From contig NZ_BJHU01000009.1 of the NCBI RefSeq assembly GCF_005405905.1, forward strand, positions 1-64,000: a DNA stretch of 64,000 bases. The letters run 5' to 3'. The notes below the pieces were generated by a model. It saw only the letters and a list, made by a program, of their open reading frames with translations, had not been told where the DNA came from and made no database searches. Source of the DNA: Acidovorax sp. NB1. Its GTDB lineage: Bacteria; Pseudomonadota; Gammaproteobacteria; Burkholderiales; Burkholderiaceae_C. The translations under genes were made by a program, and so were the position numbers. This document shows, one piece after another, positions 43,671 through 52,425 of the stretch; the stretch's first letter is position 1; each line of letters starts with the position of its first letter.

Positions 43671-44606
43671 TCAGTTCCCGGCGGCCTGTGGCGGCACGGT
43701 GTTGGAGATGCCGCTGCTCACATGCCCGGCCGGTACATGGCGCGCGGCCGAGGTCACATGGCCCGTCTGGTCGTCGAAGAAAAAGTCGGGCTCGAACTCG
43801 CGCAGGAACTCGCCTTTGGGCAGCCCGCCCAGGAACATGGCTTCGTCCACGTTGATGTCCCAGTCCATCAGCGTGCGGATGGCGCGCTCGTGGGCCGGCG
43901 CGCTGCGGGCCGTGACCAGGGCCGTGCGGATGCGCATTCCCGTGGTGCCGCCCGCCTCCCCGGCGGACTGCAGCCGGTGCAAGGCTGCCAGCAAGGGTTT
44001 GAAGGGGCCGTCGGGAAGGGGCAGGGCGGCCTTGTCGGTCTCGTGCCGCTGAAAGGCCGCCAGGCCCTCGGCCTGGTACACGCGCTCGGCCTCGTCCGAG
44101 AACAGCACGGCGTCGCCGTCAAAGGCAATGCGCACTTCGGTGGGGTTGGCGTCGCCCGCCTGCATGGATTCGGTCACCACCCGCGCTGCCGGGTAGCCCA
44201 GATGCAGGGCCTCGCGTACATCGGCTTCGTTGGCCGACAGGAACAGGTGGGCGCCCAGCGGCCGCAGGTAGCGGAACGGGTCGCGCCCCTGTGTGAACAC
44301 GCCGCGCTGGATGGTGGGTAACCCATGGGCATGGCACGAACGGAACACGCGCATGCCACTCACCGGGTCATTGCGCGAGAGCAGAACTACCTCGACGCGC
44401 TGGTGCTCCGATGTGTTGAAGGCGAGCAGCTTGCGCACCAGCGAAAACGCCACGCCCGGCGCGGCGGGCACATCCAGCCGCTGACGCTGAAGGTCTACAT
44501 AGGCGCGGTCGTTGTCTTTCTCGAAGACGCGGTTTTCTTCTTCAAAGTTGAACAGCGCGCGCGAGGAGATCGCCACCACCAGCTTGTCGTCCAGTGTTAC
44601 AGCCAT
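43671..44606 (-). CDS. Cytosolic 5'-nucleotidase (cN-I family)
   Basis: 311 residues. DDKLVVAISSRALFNFEEEN opens the nucleotidase motif, followed by VEVVLLSRNDPVSGMRVF, IAFDGDAVLFSDEAE (HAD-like Asp pair) and FFFDDQTGH. It matches the NT5C1 (cN-I) family that dephosphorylates nucleoside monophosphates. Cytoplasmic. It begins 4 bp after the gspF stop, so the two form one transcript despite unrelated functions. Confidence 0.85.
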   Translation of the reverse strand: MAVTLDDKLVVAISSRALFNFEEENRVFEKDNDRAYVDLQRQRLDVPAAPGVAFSLVRKLLAFNTSEHQRVEVVLLSRNDPVSGMRVFRSCHAHGLPTIQRGVFTQGRDPFRYLRPLGAHLFLSANEADVREALHLGYPAARVVTESMQAGDANPTEVRIAFDGDAVLFSDEAERVYQAEGLAAFQRHETDKAALPLPDGPFKPLLAALHRLQSAGEAGGTTGMRIRTALVTARSAPAHERAIRTLMDWDINVDEAMFLGGLPKGEFLREFEPDFFFDDQTGHVTSAARHVPAGHVSSGISNTVPPQAAGN

Positions 44607-44610
44607 AAGG

Positions 44611-45843
44611 TCACTTCACAAACTGGTTGAGCTGGATGATGGGCAGCAGCACGGCCAGCACGATCAGCATCACGATGCCGCCCATGCCCACGATGAGCAG
44701 CGGCTCCAGGATGGTGGCGAGCGCCATCGCGCGGCGTTGCACTTCGGTCGAGAGCTGGCGTGCGGCGCGCTGCAGCATCACAGGCAGCTGGCCGGTTTGC
44801 TCGCCCAGGCGCGCAAACATCGACAGCAGGCCGGGAAAGCGTTTTTTCTGCGCCAGCGCCGAGGCCAGGGGCGCACCTTCGCGCACCAGCACCAGGGCAT
44901 CCAGTGCGTCGGCGCGCAGGGCGCGGTTGCTCAGGGTTTCGGCTGCGGCCTGCAGGGATTTGAGGATGGGCACGCCCGCACCCGAGAGCATGGCCAGCGT
45001 GCCTGCAAACCGGGCCGCGTTGTAGCCCCGGGCGAGCTTGCCCACCAGAGGCAGCTTCAGCCAGGCGGCGTCAAATTTTTCGCGCACAGGGTCAATCGCA
45101 AGCGCCCACCGGGCTCCCACGGCGGCCAGCAAGATGGCTCCCAGCATTACCCAGCCATAGTTGCGCACAAATGCGCTCAGGCCCAGCATGGCCACCGTCA
45201 GGAACGGCAGCGCCCGTTTGGTGCCTGCAAACACGCTGGCCACCTGCGGCACCACATACCCCACCAGGAAGAGCACGATGGCAATGGCCACCAGCGTGAC
45301 GATGGCCGGGTAGAGCGCTGCACCCACCAGCTTGGCCTTGAGCGCCTGGCGTTCTTCCAGGTCGTCGGCCAGCCGCTCCAGCACCAGGCCCAGGTTGCCG
45401 CTGTGCTCGCCCGCGCCAATCACGGCGCAGTAGATGTCCGAGAACTCGCGCGGGTGCTGCGACAAGGCCCGTGCAAAGGTCGATCCGGCATTGACCTCGG
45501 CCCGCAGCGCGGCCACCAGGTGGCGCTGGCGTTCGTCGTCGGCCTCTTCGGACAGCGCTGTGAGCGCCCGCTCCAGCGGCAGCCCCGAAGAGACCAGGCC
45601 CGCGATCTGCCGCGTCCAGATGGACAAGGCATTGGCGCTGAACACGGGCCGTGTGAACAGGCGCTGGCCCAGGCTGGCGGCGCGGCCGTCCTGCGACTGG
45701 CCGGTCTGCACCAGCTCCACCGCCAGCGGCACCAGGGCCTGGGCCCGCAGCAGGCTGCGCGCCGCCTTGGCGGTGTCGGCCTCCATGAGGCCCTTGCGGG
45801 TCTGGCCCTGGGCGTCCAGGGCTTCAAAGGAAAAAGCGGGCAT
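44611..45843 (-). CDS. gspF: Type II secretion/type IV pilus inner-membrane protein GspF/PilC family
   Basis: 410 residues. The N-terminus MPAFSFEALDAQGQTRKGLM is typical of GspF. Two T2SSF domains, each with a membrane segment, follow (around 170-195 and 215-240), with the third hydrophobic helix at the C-terminus (IVMLIVLAVLLPIIQL). It is the inner-membrane platform of a type II secretion machine. No gspE, gspG or other gsp gene is nearby, so this is a detached subunit gene. The frame is open to 46017, but homology-like sequence begins at 45843. Confidence 0.9.
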   Translation of the reverse strand: MPAFSFEALDAQGQTRKGLMEADTAKAARSLLRAQALVPLAVELVQTGQSQDGRAASLGQRLFTRPVFSANALSIWTRQIAGLVSSGLPLERALTALSEEADDERQRHLVAALRAEVNAGSTFARALSQHPREFSDIYCAVIGAGEHSGNLGLVLERLADDLEERQALKAKLVGAALYPAIVTLVAIAIVLFLVGYVVPQVASVFAGTKRALPFLTVAMLGLSAFVRNYGWVMLGAILLAAVGARWALAIDPVREKFDAAWLKLPLVGKLARGYNAARFAGTLAMLSGAGVPILKSLQAAAETLSNRALRADALDALVLVREGAPLASALAQKKRFPGLLSMFARLGEQTGQLPVMLQRAARQLSTEVQRRAMALATILEPLLIVGMGGIVMLIVLAVLLPIIQLNQFVK

Positions 45844-46071
45844 GCGGGCGTGGGTGGTAAGGCAACAACAGCCCGCCATGGTAGCTGCTGGAGGTGCCCT
45901 GGCGCGCGGTCTGCCTGGTTTGGCGCGTGGTGCGTGCTTCTGGCATGTTTCTGGGCGAAGGGCTTTCTTGGCTCCCTCTAAGTAGCGTGGGTGAGACGGC
46001 AAACATCTGGCGTGCAATCCATTGCTGTTCTGCGTGTGGCACTGCGCTTAAGATGTGGCGGGAAATTAGGA

Positions 46072-46099
46072 GGGGGTTGGCGCCATGGCGCCAACCCCC
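46072..46099. promoter_or_regulatory. Perfect 28-bp palindrome upstream of lipoprotein gene
   Basis: GGGGGTTGGCGCCA (46072-46085) is followed immediately by its exact reverse complement (46086-46099) with no loop base. It ends 26 bp before the lipoprotein ATG, just upstream of AAGGAG, so it could be an operator or a leader hairpin that affects translation. Confidence 0.6.
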
Positions 46100-46125
46100 G
46101 GGCATTCATTCACGAAGGAGAAGAA

Positions 46126-46908
46126 ATGAACAAGATGACCACCCTGGGAGGGTTGTTTGCCGCTGTGGCCCTGTCTGCTTGCGGTGGGAGCGGAGATGAT
46201 GCAGCCCCTCCACCGGCCAAACCGCCAGCAACCGTCGTCTCAGGTGCAGAGGGCCTTTGGACCGGACAGACCCCTGATGCTATCGCCATGAGTGTGCAAG
46301 GTGTCGTGCTGGAGAATGGCGAGGCTTGGAATATTGTGAGTGCCGTGGACGGTACGGTTGTGGGCTTCTCACAAGGCAACATCCAGGCGTCGGCACCAGA
46401 TGCCATCACCGGTTCAGGCCGCTATCTCAACGTAGTGGATCAAGCCCATTTGACCGATCGCAAAATCGAGTCTGTGAGCTACTTTGGCCGGTATGCCGTG
46501 CGGGACTCGATCCAGGTCACCGCTTCCAATGGCTGGAAGTACTCTGGCAACTACGGTGTTCGGTATGAGCAACCTGCTGCCGTGAGTGAGTTGCTGGGTA
46601 CATACGTGGGCACTGGCATCGGTAACCAGGTGAGCGCGCCCCTGATCTCGCTTTCCGTTACCACGGGTGGATTGGTTTCGACTACGTCCTACCCAGGGTG
46701 TTCTGTTCGTGGGACCCTCGTTCCGCGTGCCAGTGGCCGGAATGTGTTTGATTTGCCGATGACCTTTGACGGGACCACTTGCCCGGTGGCCAATGGTTCT
46801 GTGGTCAATCAGGTCGTTTTGTACAACAACACAAGCCGATCAATCCTGATCATGGGTCAGAGTGCGAGCAAAGAACAGACCTTCATCTACACAGGATTGA
46901 AGAGCTAG
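46126..46908 (+). CDS. Hypothetical lipoprotein
   Basis: 260 residues. A lipoprotein signal peptide ends in the lipobox LSAC (Cys19), followed by GGSGDDAAPPPAK, a flexible Asp/Pro-rich stretch. The mature part looks beta-rich (repeated GTYVGTGIG, GTLVPRASGR and similar). AAGGAG precedes the ATG. The GC content is lower than its neighbours, and a 28-bp palindrome lies upstream. Family not recognised; likely an outer-membrane or periplasmic protein. Confidence 0.8.
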   Translation: MNKMTTLGGLFAAVALSACGGSGDDAAPPPAKPPATVVSGAEGLWTGQTPDAIAMSVQGVVLENGEAWNIVSAVDGTVVGFSQGNIQASAPDAITGSGRYLNVVDQAHLTDRKIESVSYFGRYAVRDSIQVTASNGWKYSGNYGVRYEQPAAVSELLGTYVGTGIGNQVSAPLISLSVTTGGLVSTTSYPGCSVRGTLVPRASGRNVFDLPMTFDGTTCPVANGSVVNQVVLYNNTSRSILIMGQSASKEQTFIYTGLKS

Positions 46909-46921
46909 GTCTTTGATGTCT

Positions 46922-47941
46922 TTAGCCGCGCTCCCACGCCTTGGCATGGGCCTGCGCGGCAATGTCCAGCGACCTCAAGCGCAGCGCCGGGTCGTACACA
47001 TCGCTCACCAGCATCAGCTCGTCAGCCCCGGTGGCTTCGCTGAGCTGCGCCAAACCTGCGCGCACCGTGTCCGGCCCGCCGATCACGGCAGCGGCCAGAA
47101 AGTCGCCGATGGCGGCACGCTCCTGCGGCTGCAGGCGCGCGGCGTAGTTCTCTATGGGGGGAAGCAGGCGGCGCCGGTCGCCCGTCAGGATGCCCTGCAC
47201 CCGCTGGTAGGTGCTGCTGGCCAGAAACTCCGCTTCCTCATCGGTGGGCGCCGCGATCAGCGGCACGCCAATCGCCACATAGGGCTGGGGCCAGGCGGCA
47301 GAGGGGCGGTAGTGCTGGCGGTACAGGTCAATCGCCTGGTGCAGCAGGCGCGGCGCAAAGTGCGAGGCAAAGGCATAGGGCAGGCCGCGCTCGGCCGCGA
47401 GCTGCGCTGAAAACAGGCTGGAGCCCAGCAGCCAGATCGGTACATTGGTACCCGCACCGGGCATGGCGATCAGGCGCTGGCCGGGTTCGGCGGGGCCCAG
47501 CAGGCGCTGCAGTTCGGCCACGTCCTGCGGAAAATCGTCGGCAGTCTCCACCCGGCTGCGGCGCAGCGCGCGCATGGTGGCCGGGTCGGTGCCGGGCGCA
47601 CGGCCCAGGCCCAGATCGATGCGGCCGGGGTAGAGCTCGGCCAGCGTGCCAAAGGCTTCTGCCACCACCAGCGGCGCGTGGTTGGGCAGCATCACACCAC
47701 CCGAACCCACGCGGATGCGCGAGGTGCCACCCGCAATGTGCCCCACCAGCACGGCCGTGGCCGAGCTGGCAATGCCTGCCATGTTGTGGTGTTCGGCCAG
47801 CCAGTAGCGGGCAAAGCCCAGTTTCTCGGCGTGCTGTGCAGTACGCAATGCAATCTGCAGGGCATCGGCCACGGTGCCGCCTTCGCGGACGGCCACGAGG
47901 TCCAGCATCGACAGGGCGGGGCGGCGGGAGGTAGAAGTCAT
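46922..47941 (-). CDS. LLM-class flavin-dependent oxidoreductase
   Basis: 339 residues of luciferase-like monooxygenase fold: [40 protein letters not shown] and [10 protein letters not shown] are typical of the bacterial-luciferase-like group of FMN-dependent enzymes often annotated as alkanal monooxygenases. The substrate is unknown. The start at 47941 follows family alignment; the frame opens further upstream. It converges on the lipoprotein gene with a 13-bp gap. Confidence 0.88.
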   Translation of the reverse strand: MTSTSRRPALSMLDLVAVREGGTVADALQIALRTAQHAEKLGFARYWLAEHHNMAGIASSATAVLVGHIAGGTSRIRVGSGGVMLPNHAPLVVAEAFGTLAELYPGRIDLGLGRAPGTDPATMRALRRSRVETADDFPQDVAELQRLLGPAEPGQRLIAMPGAGTNVPIWLLGSSLFSAQLAAERGLPYAFASHFAPRLLHQAIDLYRQHYRPSAAWPQPYVAIGVPLIAAPTDEEAEFLASSTYQRVQGILTGDRRRLLPPIENYAARLQPQERAAIGDFLAAAVIGGPDTVRAGLAQLSEATGADELMLVSDVYDPALRLRSLDIAAQAHAKAWERG

Positions 47942-48142
47942 GGGCCGCATTGTCTGGCCGCTGGCGCCTTTGTGCTGGCGCCCGGGCAGAGCTGGCAAGG
48001 CCTGAAGGGTTGCCCGGCGCGTTTTTTACGGCCGGGACATTTTTTGGTAGCCAAAACGGCGATGGCGCCACAGAATGTTTCAAGACTTTTCCGCGCGGGC
48101 ATGTTCCGGTGTGCGCGGACAGTGGCCGCAAAAGGGATGACG

Positions 48143-48628
48143 ATGGGTTTTTTCAGCCGTTTGTTCAAGATCAAGGAGCAGGATCCGACCAGCCCCGACA
48201 CCACCTGGGCGATGGAGGACAACGGCAGCGAACTGGTGCTGGACGCGGAATACGCGGCCACCCTCATGACCGAAATCGACATCGATGCCGCCATTGCCAG
48301 CCACGAGCGCTGGCGCCTGCAGCTGCAGGACATGGTCAACGGCCGCTCCGACGAGGTCATGCGGCCCGAGCGCATCTGCCACGATGACCGCTGCGACCTG
48401 GGCCGCTGGCTGTATGGCACGGGGCGCGTGCGGCTCGGGCACTATCCGGCGTTCGAGATGCTGGTGGCCCGCCACAAATACTTCCACCAGCAGGCCGCCG
48501 ACGTGGTCACGCTGTTCCAGTCCGGCGAGCAGCAAAAGGCGGTGCAACTGCTCAACAGCAGCTGCCGCCATGCCTCCAACCAGGTGCTTCTGCTGCTCAA
48601 GGAACTCAAGCGCGGTCTGGGGCGCTGA
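48143..48628 (+). CDS. CZB (chemoreceptor zinc-binding) domain protein
   Basis: 161 residues. After a short N-terminal stretch (GFFSRLFKIKEQ) the protein is a CZB domain: the His/Cys set lies in ASHERWRLQLQD, CHDDRCDLGRWLYG and HKYFHQQA. CZB domains bind zinc and tune chemoreceptors or diguanylate cyclases. Here it stands alone, without receptor modules. I prefer the second ATG (48143) because AAAGGG is better placed for it than for the ATG at 48137. Confidence 0.85.
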   Translation: MGFFSRLFKIKEQDPTSPDTTWAMEDNGSELVLDAEYAATLMTEIDIDAAIASHERWRLQLQDMVNGRSDEVMRPERICHDDRCDLGRWLYGTGRVRLGHYPAFEMLVARHKYFHQQAADVVTLFQSGEQQKAVQLLNSSCRHASNQVLLLLKELKRGLGR

Positions 48629-48949
48629 GCCTCGCACACCGCGCATGGCCCGGCGCTTGTGCCGCTGGTCGCTCTGTCTTTGATAGCTATTAACGCTTGA
48701 TGAAAAAGCGCAGGCACTGGTTTTAACCGGGCTTTTGCACGCACCGTGCTGAGTGCATAGTCCCCGCACCCACCGGTCTGGCCGCAGTCCGCCAGCATCG
48801 GCACACAGCTCTTACATCTGCAGACATGCCCCGGTGCCAGAAACCGCGGTGGCATGGCTATCCTTCGGCGCGCACTGCCCGCCAGGCATCGGCTTGGGCG
48901 CTGGCGTTGGTGCAGACACAAACCAGCACGATAAAGAGAGGGAATCCCG
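48629..48949. other. Intergenic region between CZB and M48 genes
   Basis: 321 bp. It holds REP-like copy e near its start and presumably the promoter of the M48 protease gene. Short open frames show no family features. Confidence 0.4.
48678..48729 (+). repeat. Dispersed REP-like intergenic element, copy e
   Basis: TTTGATAGCTATTAACGCTT, GATGAAAAAGCGCAGGCACTGG and TTTTAA follow the same block order as the other copies. Confidence 0.6.
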
Positions 48950-49702
48950 ATGGACCGCCGTAAATTGTTGACGCTCGCCGCCCTGGCATCTGGCGTGAGC
49001 GCCGTATCTCCCGTGTGGGCGCAGTTCGACCTGGGCAAGGTGCTCGATGCAGGCAAGGACCTGGCCAAATCCGAGTCGCTGACCGACGAAGAAGTGAAGG
49101 TCGCCTTTGACCAGATGGCCGCCGAGAGCGACCGCCAGAACCGCATCGCCCCCGCAGGCAACCCCTATGCCTCGCGCCTGAACAAGCTCACGGCCGGTCT
49201 GGGCACCTACGACGGCCTGAAGATGAACTTCAAGGTCTACCTCACCCCCGACATCAACGCATTTGCCATGGCCAACGGCACCATCCGCGTGTACTCGGGC
49301 CTCATGGACAAGTTCACCGACGACGAAGTGCGCTACGTCATCGGCCACGAAATCGGCCACGTCAAAATGGGCCACAGCAAGGCCCGCATCCAGGCCGCCT
49401 TGCGCACCAGCGCGCTGCGCAACGCCGTGGCCTCCAGCAACAGCAAGGCCGGTGCGGTGGCCAGCTCGCAACTCGGCGACCTGTTTGAAAAAGTGGTGCG
49501 CGCCCAGCACTCCCAAAGCAACGAGCGCGAGGCCGACGACTACGCCATGGGATTCATGAAAGCCAAGCGCTACGACGGCAAGGCCTGCGTGACGGCGTTG
49601 GAGAAGCTGGCCGCGATGTCGGGTGGGGATTCGAGCAACTTCCTGTCCACCCACCCTTCGCCCAAGGAGCGGGCGGAACGGATGAAAACGCAGATGGCGT
49701 AA
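48950..49702 (+). CDS. Periplasmic M48-family metalloprotease
   Basis: 250 residues. A signal peptide (MDRRKLLTLAALASGVSAVS, cleavage after VWA) leads to an M48 peptidase domain with HEIGH (133-137) and the third zinc ligand Glu in SNEREADDYA. This resembles the LoiP/YcaL-like envelope proteases that process or degrade misfolded outer-membrane proteins. It ends at a strong terminator. Confidence 0.9.
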   Translation: MDRRKLLTLAALASGVSAVSPVWAQFDLGKVLDAGKDLAKSESLTDEEVKVAFDQMAAESDRQNRIAPAGNPYASRLNKLTAGLGTYDGLKMNFKVYLTPDINAFAMANGTIRVYSGLMDKFTDDEVRYVIGHEIGHVKMGHSKARIQAALRTSALRNAVASSNSKAGAVASSQLGDLFEKVVRAQHSQSNEREADDYAMGFMKAKRYDGKACVTALEKLAAMSGGDSSNFLSTHPSPKERAERMKTQMA

Positions 49703-49735
49703 GCTTGCGCAACGGCTGACAACCCTGGTGGGCTG

Positions 49736-49764
49736 TACCGCGCCTTCGGGCGCGGTATTTTTTT
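49736..49764 (+). terminator. Intrinsic terminator of the M48 gene
   Basis: TACCGCGCC (49736-49744), loop TTCG, GGCGCGGTA (49749-49757), then seven T. A textbook rho-independent terminator with a stable TTCG loop. Confidence 0.93.
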
Positions 49765-49848
49765 GCCTGGCGGATGCACGCAGACCGGTGACATTGGGTG
49801 CGCAGGCGCATGGCCCGCCTTCCGCCTTCTGCCCTCTGGTCTCCGGTG

Positions 49849-50397
49849 TCAGTAGCTCCGCCCCCCCTTGTACATCGCATGCTGCCGCCGGTTCAGCGTG
49901 GCCGCTTCGCCCAGTCGCCCCATGGCCGCACCTGCGTGGGCGTGGGTGATGGCCATGCCCAGGCCATCGGCTGCGTCCGTGCCTGGCAGGCCCGGCAGCT
50001 GCAGCAGCCGACGCACCATTTCCTGCACCTGGCTCTTGGCCGCACGGCCGTGGCCGACCACGGCTTTTTTCATCTGCAGGGCGGTGTATTCGGCCACGGG
50101 CAGGTTGCTGGCCACCAGGGCGGTGATGGCGGCGCCGCGTGCCTGGCCCAGCAGCAGGGTGGACTGGGGGTTGACGTTGACAAACACGATTTCGACCGAG
50201 GCCACATCGGGCTCGTAGCGTGCCGCCACCTCGGTGATGCCGTCAAACAGGATCTTCAGGCGCCCGGGCAGGTCGCCCAGCGCGAGGGTGGTGGTGCGGA
50301 TGGTGCCGCTGGCCACGTAGCTGAGCCGGTGTCCGTCCACGTCCACCACGCCAAAGCCGGTGGTCTGCAGGCCGGGGTCGATGCCAAGAATACGCAT
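49849..50397 (-). CDS. ruvC: Holliday junction resolvase RuvC
   Basis: 182 residues, full length. [14 protein letters not shown] supplies Asp7, [12 protein letters not shown] Glu69, and [16 protein letters not shown] the remaining acidic residues of the RNase H-like active site. RuvC cleaves Holliday junctions in recombination repair. ruvA and ruvB are not adjacent. Its entire leader (50398-50455) is a REP-like element; no normal Shine-Dalgarno is visible. Confidence 0.95.
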   Translation of the reverse strand: MRILGIDPGLQTTGFGVVDVDGHRLSYVASGTIRTTTLALGDLPGRLKILFDGITEVAARYEPDVASVEIVFVNVNPQSTLLLGQARGAAITALVASNLPVAEYTALQMKKAVVGHGRAAKSQVQEMVRRLLQLPGLPGTDAADGLGMAITHAHAGAAMGRLGEAATLNRRQHAMYKGGRSY

Positions 50398-50398
50398 T

Positions 50399-50453
50399 GC
50401 TATAAATTCAATAGCTATTTGGGCAATGTGGTTGCGCGCAAACGGCCTTTTTT
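50399..50453 (+). repeat. Dispersed REP-like intergenic element, copy f
   Basis: TTCAATAGCTATTTGGGC, then TGTGGTTGCGCGC, AACGGCC and TTTTTT. It fills the whole cdsA-ruvC gap, so both the cdsA 3' end and the ruvC leader depend on it. Confidence 0.65.
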
Positions 50454-50455
50454 GA

Positions 50456-51448
50456 TCAAAGTCCGAAGTACCAGCGCACCGAATGGAAGAACACGGGGGC
50501 GGCAAAACACAGCGCGTCCACCCGGTCGAGCAGGCCGCCCGCACCCGTGACTGACATGCCCTGCATGCCCCAGCTGGTGATGCCCCGGTCGCGCTTGAGC
50601 GCCTTCATCACCAGGTGCCCCAGGCTGCCCGCCACGCAGGCCAGCAGGGCCATGCCCAGCGCCTGGCCGGGCTTGAAGGGGGTGATGAAAGTGAGAAGCC
50701 CGCCCACCAGCCCGCCCACGGCCACGCCAGCCAGCCAGCTGGTCCACTGAAAGCTCTGGCTCACCTGCGGCGCCACGGGCTTGTGCGGAAAGCGCCGCCC
50801 CAGCAGGTGCTGTACCACCATGCAGGTCTGCACCACAAACACCAGGAAGAACACCAGGAACGCGCCCTTGTCGCGGTAGCCCGGGAAGTCGAGCAGCAGC
50901 AGCGCGGGCACATGGCTCATGCCATATACGCAGACCATGATGCCCCACTGCAGCTTGGCATTGCGTTCCAGAAAACGCTGCGGGTCATTGGCCAGCGCGC
51001 TCACCACAGGCAGTGCCAGGAACACGTAGACCGGGATGAACACCGTGAACAGGTCGAACATCTTGCTGCCCACGATCCAGAACTGCAGCGGCAGCACCAC
51101 GAAGAACGCCAGCACCAGACTGCGGTGGTCTCCGCGCCGCGTGGGCGACAGCGTGATGAACTCGCGCAGCGCAAAAAAGCCCACGATGGCAAACAGCACC
51201 GTGGCCACGGTGTCGCCGAGCACCCAGCCCACCCAGAACACGGTGGCCATCATCCACGAGGTCTTGAGCAGGCCCCAGAAGCGTTTAGCCTCCAGCACGC
51301 GGGCTTCGGATTCGGGGTCGTCACTTGCGTGCTCGCGCAGATTGCGCACAAAGGCCCACACGGTGACGATGGACAGGATGCCGAACACGGCCAGGAAGAG
51401 GGCACCGATCTGCTGGGTGGCGGTGAGATTGCGAAGGAAGTTGTTCAT
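50456..51448 (-). CDS. cdsA: Phosphatidate cytidylyltransferase
   Basis: 330 residues with about eight membrane helices. The CDP-diglyceride synthase signature is present near the C-terminus: [13 protein letters not shown] and [12 protein letters not shown]. It makes CDP-diacylglycerol from phosphatidic acid and CTP at the inner membrane. The gene upstream, 172 bp away, encodes a PlsC-type acyltransferase, which supplies phosphatidate, so the pair is metabolically linked. Confidence 0.92.
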   Translation of the reverse strand: MNNFLRNLTATQQIGALFLAVFGILSIVTVWAFVRNLREHASDDPESEARVLEAKRFWGLLKTSWMMATVFWVGWVLGDTVATVLFAIVGFFALREFITLSPTRRGDHRSLVLAFFVVLPLQFWIVGSKMFDLFTVFIPVYVFLALPVVSALANDPQRFLERNAKLQWGIMVCVYGMSHVPALLLLDFPGYRDKGAFLVFFLVFVVQTCMVVQHLLGRRFPHKPVAPQVSQSFQWTSWLAGVAVGGLVGGLLTFITPFKPGQALGMALLACVAGSLGHLVMKALKRDRGITSWGMQGMSVTGAGGLLDRVDALCFAAPVFFHSVRWYFGL

Positions 51449-51451
51449 GTC

Positions 51452-51614
51452 GTTGCCGCCCGGCCGCCCGAAGGCAATGACGCGCCCCCTCGGGGGGCAG
51501 CGATACGCGAAGCGATGAGCGTGGGGGCTTGTAATGCGGTTGCCGCCCGGCCGCCCGAAGGCAATGACGCGCCCCCCTGGGGGGCAGCGATACGCGAAGC
51601 GATGAGCGTGGGGG
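51452..51614 (+). repeat. Tandem pair of 76-bp repeats between plsC and cdsA
   Basis: Copies at 51452-51527 and 51539-51614 (period 87 bp) differ essentially only in CCCCCTCGGGGGG versus CCCCCCTGGGGGG. Each carries that C-run/G-run inverted repeat and CGATACGCGAAGCGATGAGC. They fill almost the whole intergenic gap and are likely a mobile or REP-type family, since a pair this conserved suggests recent duplication. Confidence 0.85.
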
Positions 51615-51620
51615 TCATAT

Positions 51621-52394
51621 TCAGACTTCCCTCAAGGCAATCACCGCGCGGCGTGCGCGGTCGAGGAAGGGGCGGCGTTCTTCGCCCGCTTCCAGCTGGA
51701 TCGGCGCACCAAACGTCACCGAGCACAGGATGGGCACGGGCACCACTTCGCCCTTGGGCATCACGCGCTGCACGTTGTTGATCCAGGCGGGCACCAACAC
51801 CACCTGCGGGAACATCTGCGCCAGCTTGAACAGGCCGGATTTGAAGGACTGCGGCTCATCGCCATGGCCGCGTGTGCCTTCGGGGAAGATCACGATGGAG
51901 TCGCCACTGGCAAGGGCCCGCACCAGGGGCGCCAGCGGGTCGGATTCGGGCAGGGCAGCGCGCAGTTCTTCGGGTGTGGGCACGCGCGGCGGGGTTTCGG
52001 GGGACGGGTCCGGGCCGCCCGCCATCGCGGTGTCGGCTTCGGACGACGCGGCGGTCATGCCGTCGATCCCCCCCACGGGTTCTGCCGCCACCGGGGCGGG
52101 TGGGCGCGCGGGCGTGGCCTGGCGGTCCACATACACGGCGTTGAACACCGCTGTGGTGATCCACTGGCGAAAGGGCGTCTTGGTCCAGTAGTCCTTGGCC
52201 GCGATGGGCCGCGTGATGCTGCGCAGCTCCTCGGGCAGTGCGGCCCAGATCAGCACCATGTCGGCATGGCTCTGGTGGTTGGCGAAATAGATGCGCTGCT
52301 CGGCCTTGGGCGGGCAGCCATACCAGCGGGCCTGGGAGCCGGTCAGAAACCGCACGATCCCCAGCAGAAGGAAACTCATCAACTTGGCAAGCAT
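51621..52394 (-). CDS. plsC: 1-acyl-sn-glycerol-3-phosphate acyltransferase (PlsC family)
   Basis: 257 residues. The N-terminal hydrophobic helix (KLMSFLLLGIVRFLTG) anchors it. Catalytic NHQSHAD and later IFPEGTRG are the LPLAT motifs. Between them, after YVDRQ, sits an unusual Pro/Ala/Glu-rich insertion of about 55 residues. It would acylate lysophosphatidate to phosphatidate, feeding CdsA. The ATG at 52406 would add four residues. Confidence 0.85.
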   Translation of the reverse strand: MLAKLMSFLLLGIVRFLTGSQARWYGCPPKAEQRIYFANHQSHADMVLIWAALPEELRSITRPIAAKDYWTKTPFRQWITTAVFNAVYVDRQATPARPPAPVAAEPVGGIDGMTAASSEADTAMAGGPDPSPETPPRVPTPEELRAALPESDPLAPLVRALASGDSIVIFPEGTRGHGDEPQSFKSGLFKLAQMFPQVVLVPAWINNVQRVMPKGEVVPVPILCSVTFGAPIQLEAGEERRPFLDRARRAVIALREV

Positions 52395-52425
52395 GGCGCG
52401 GATCATACGGGGCCATGCGTGTCGC

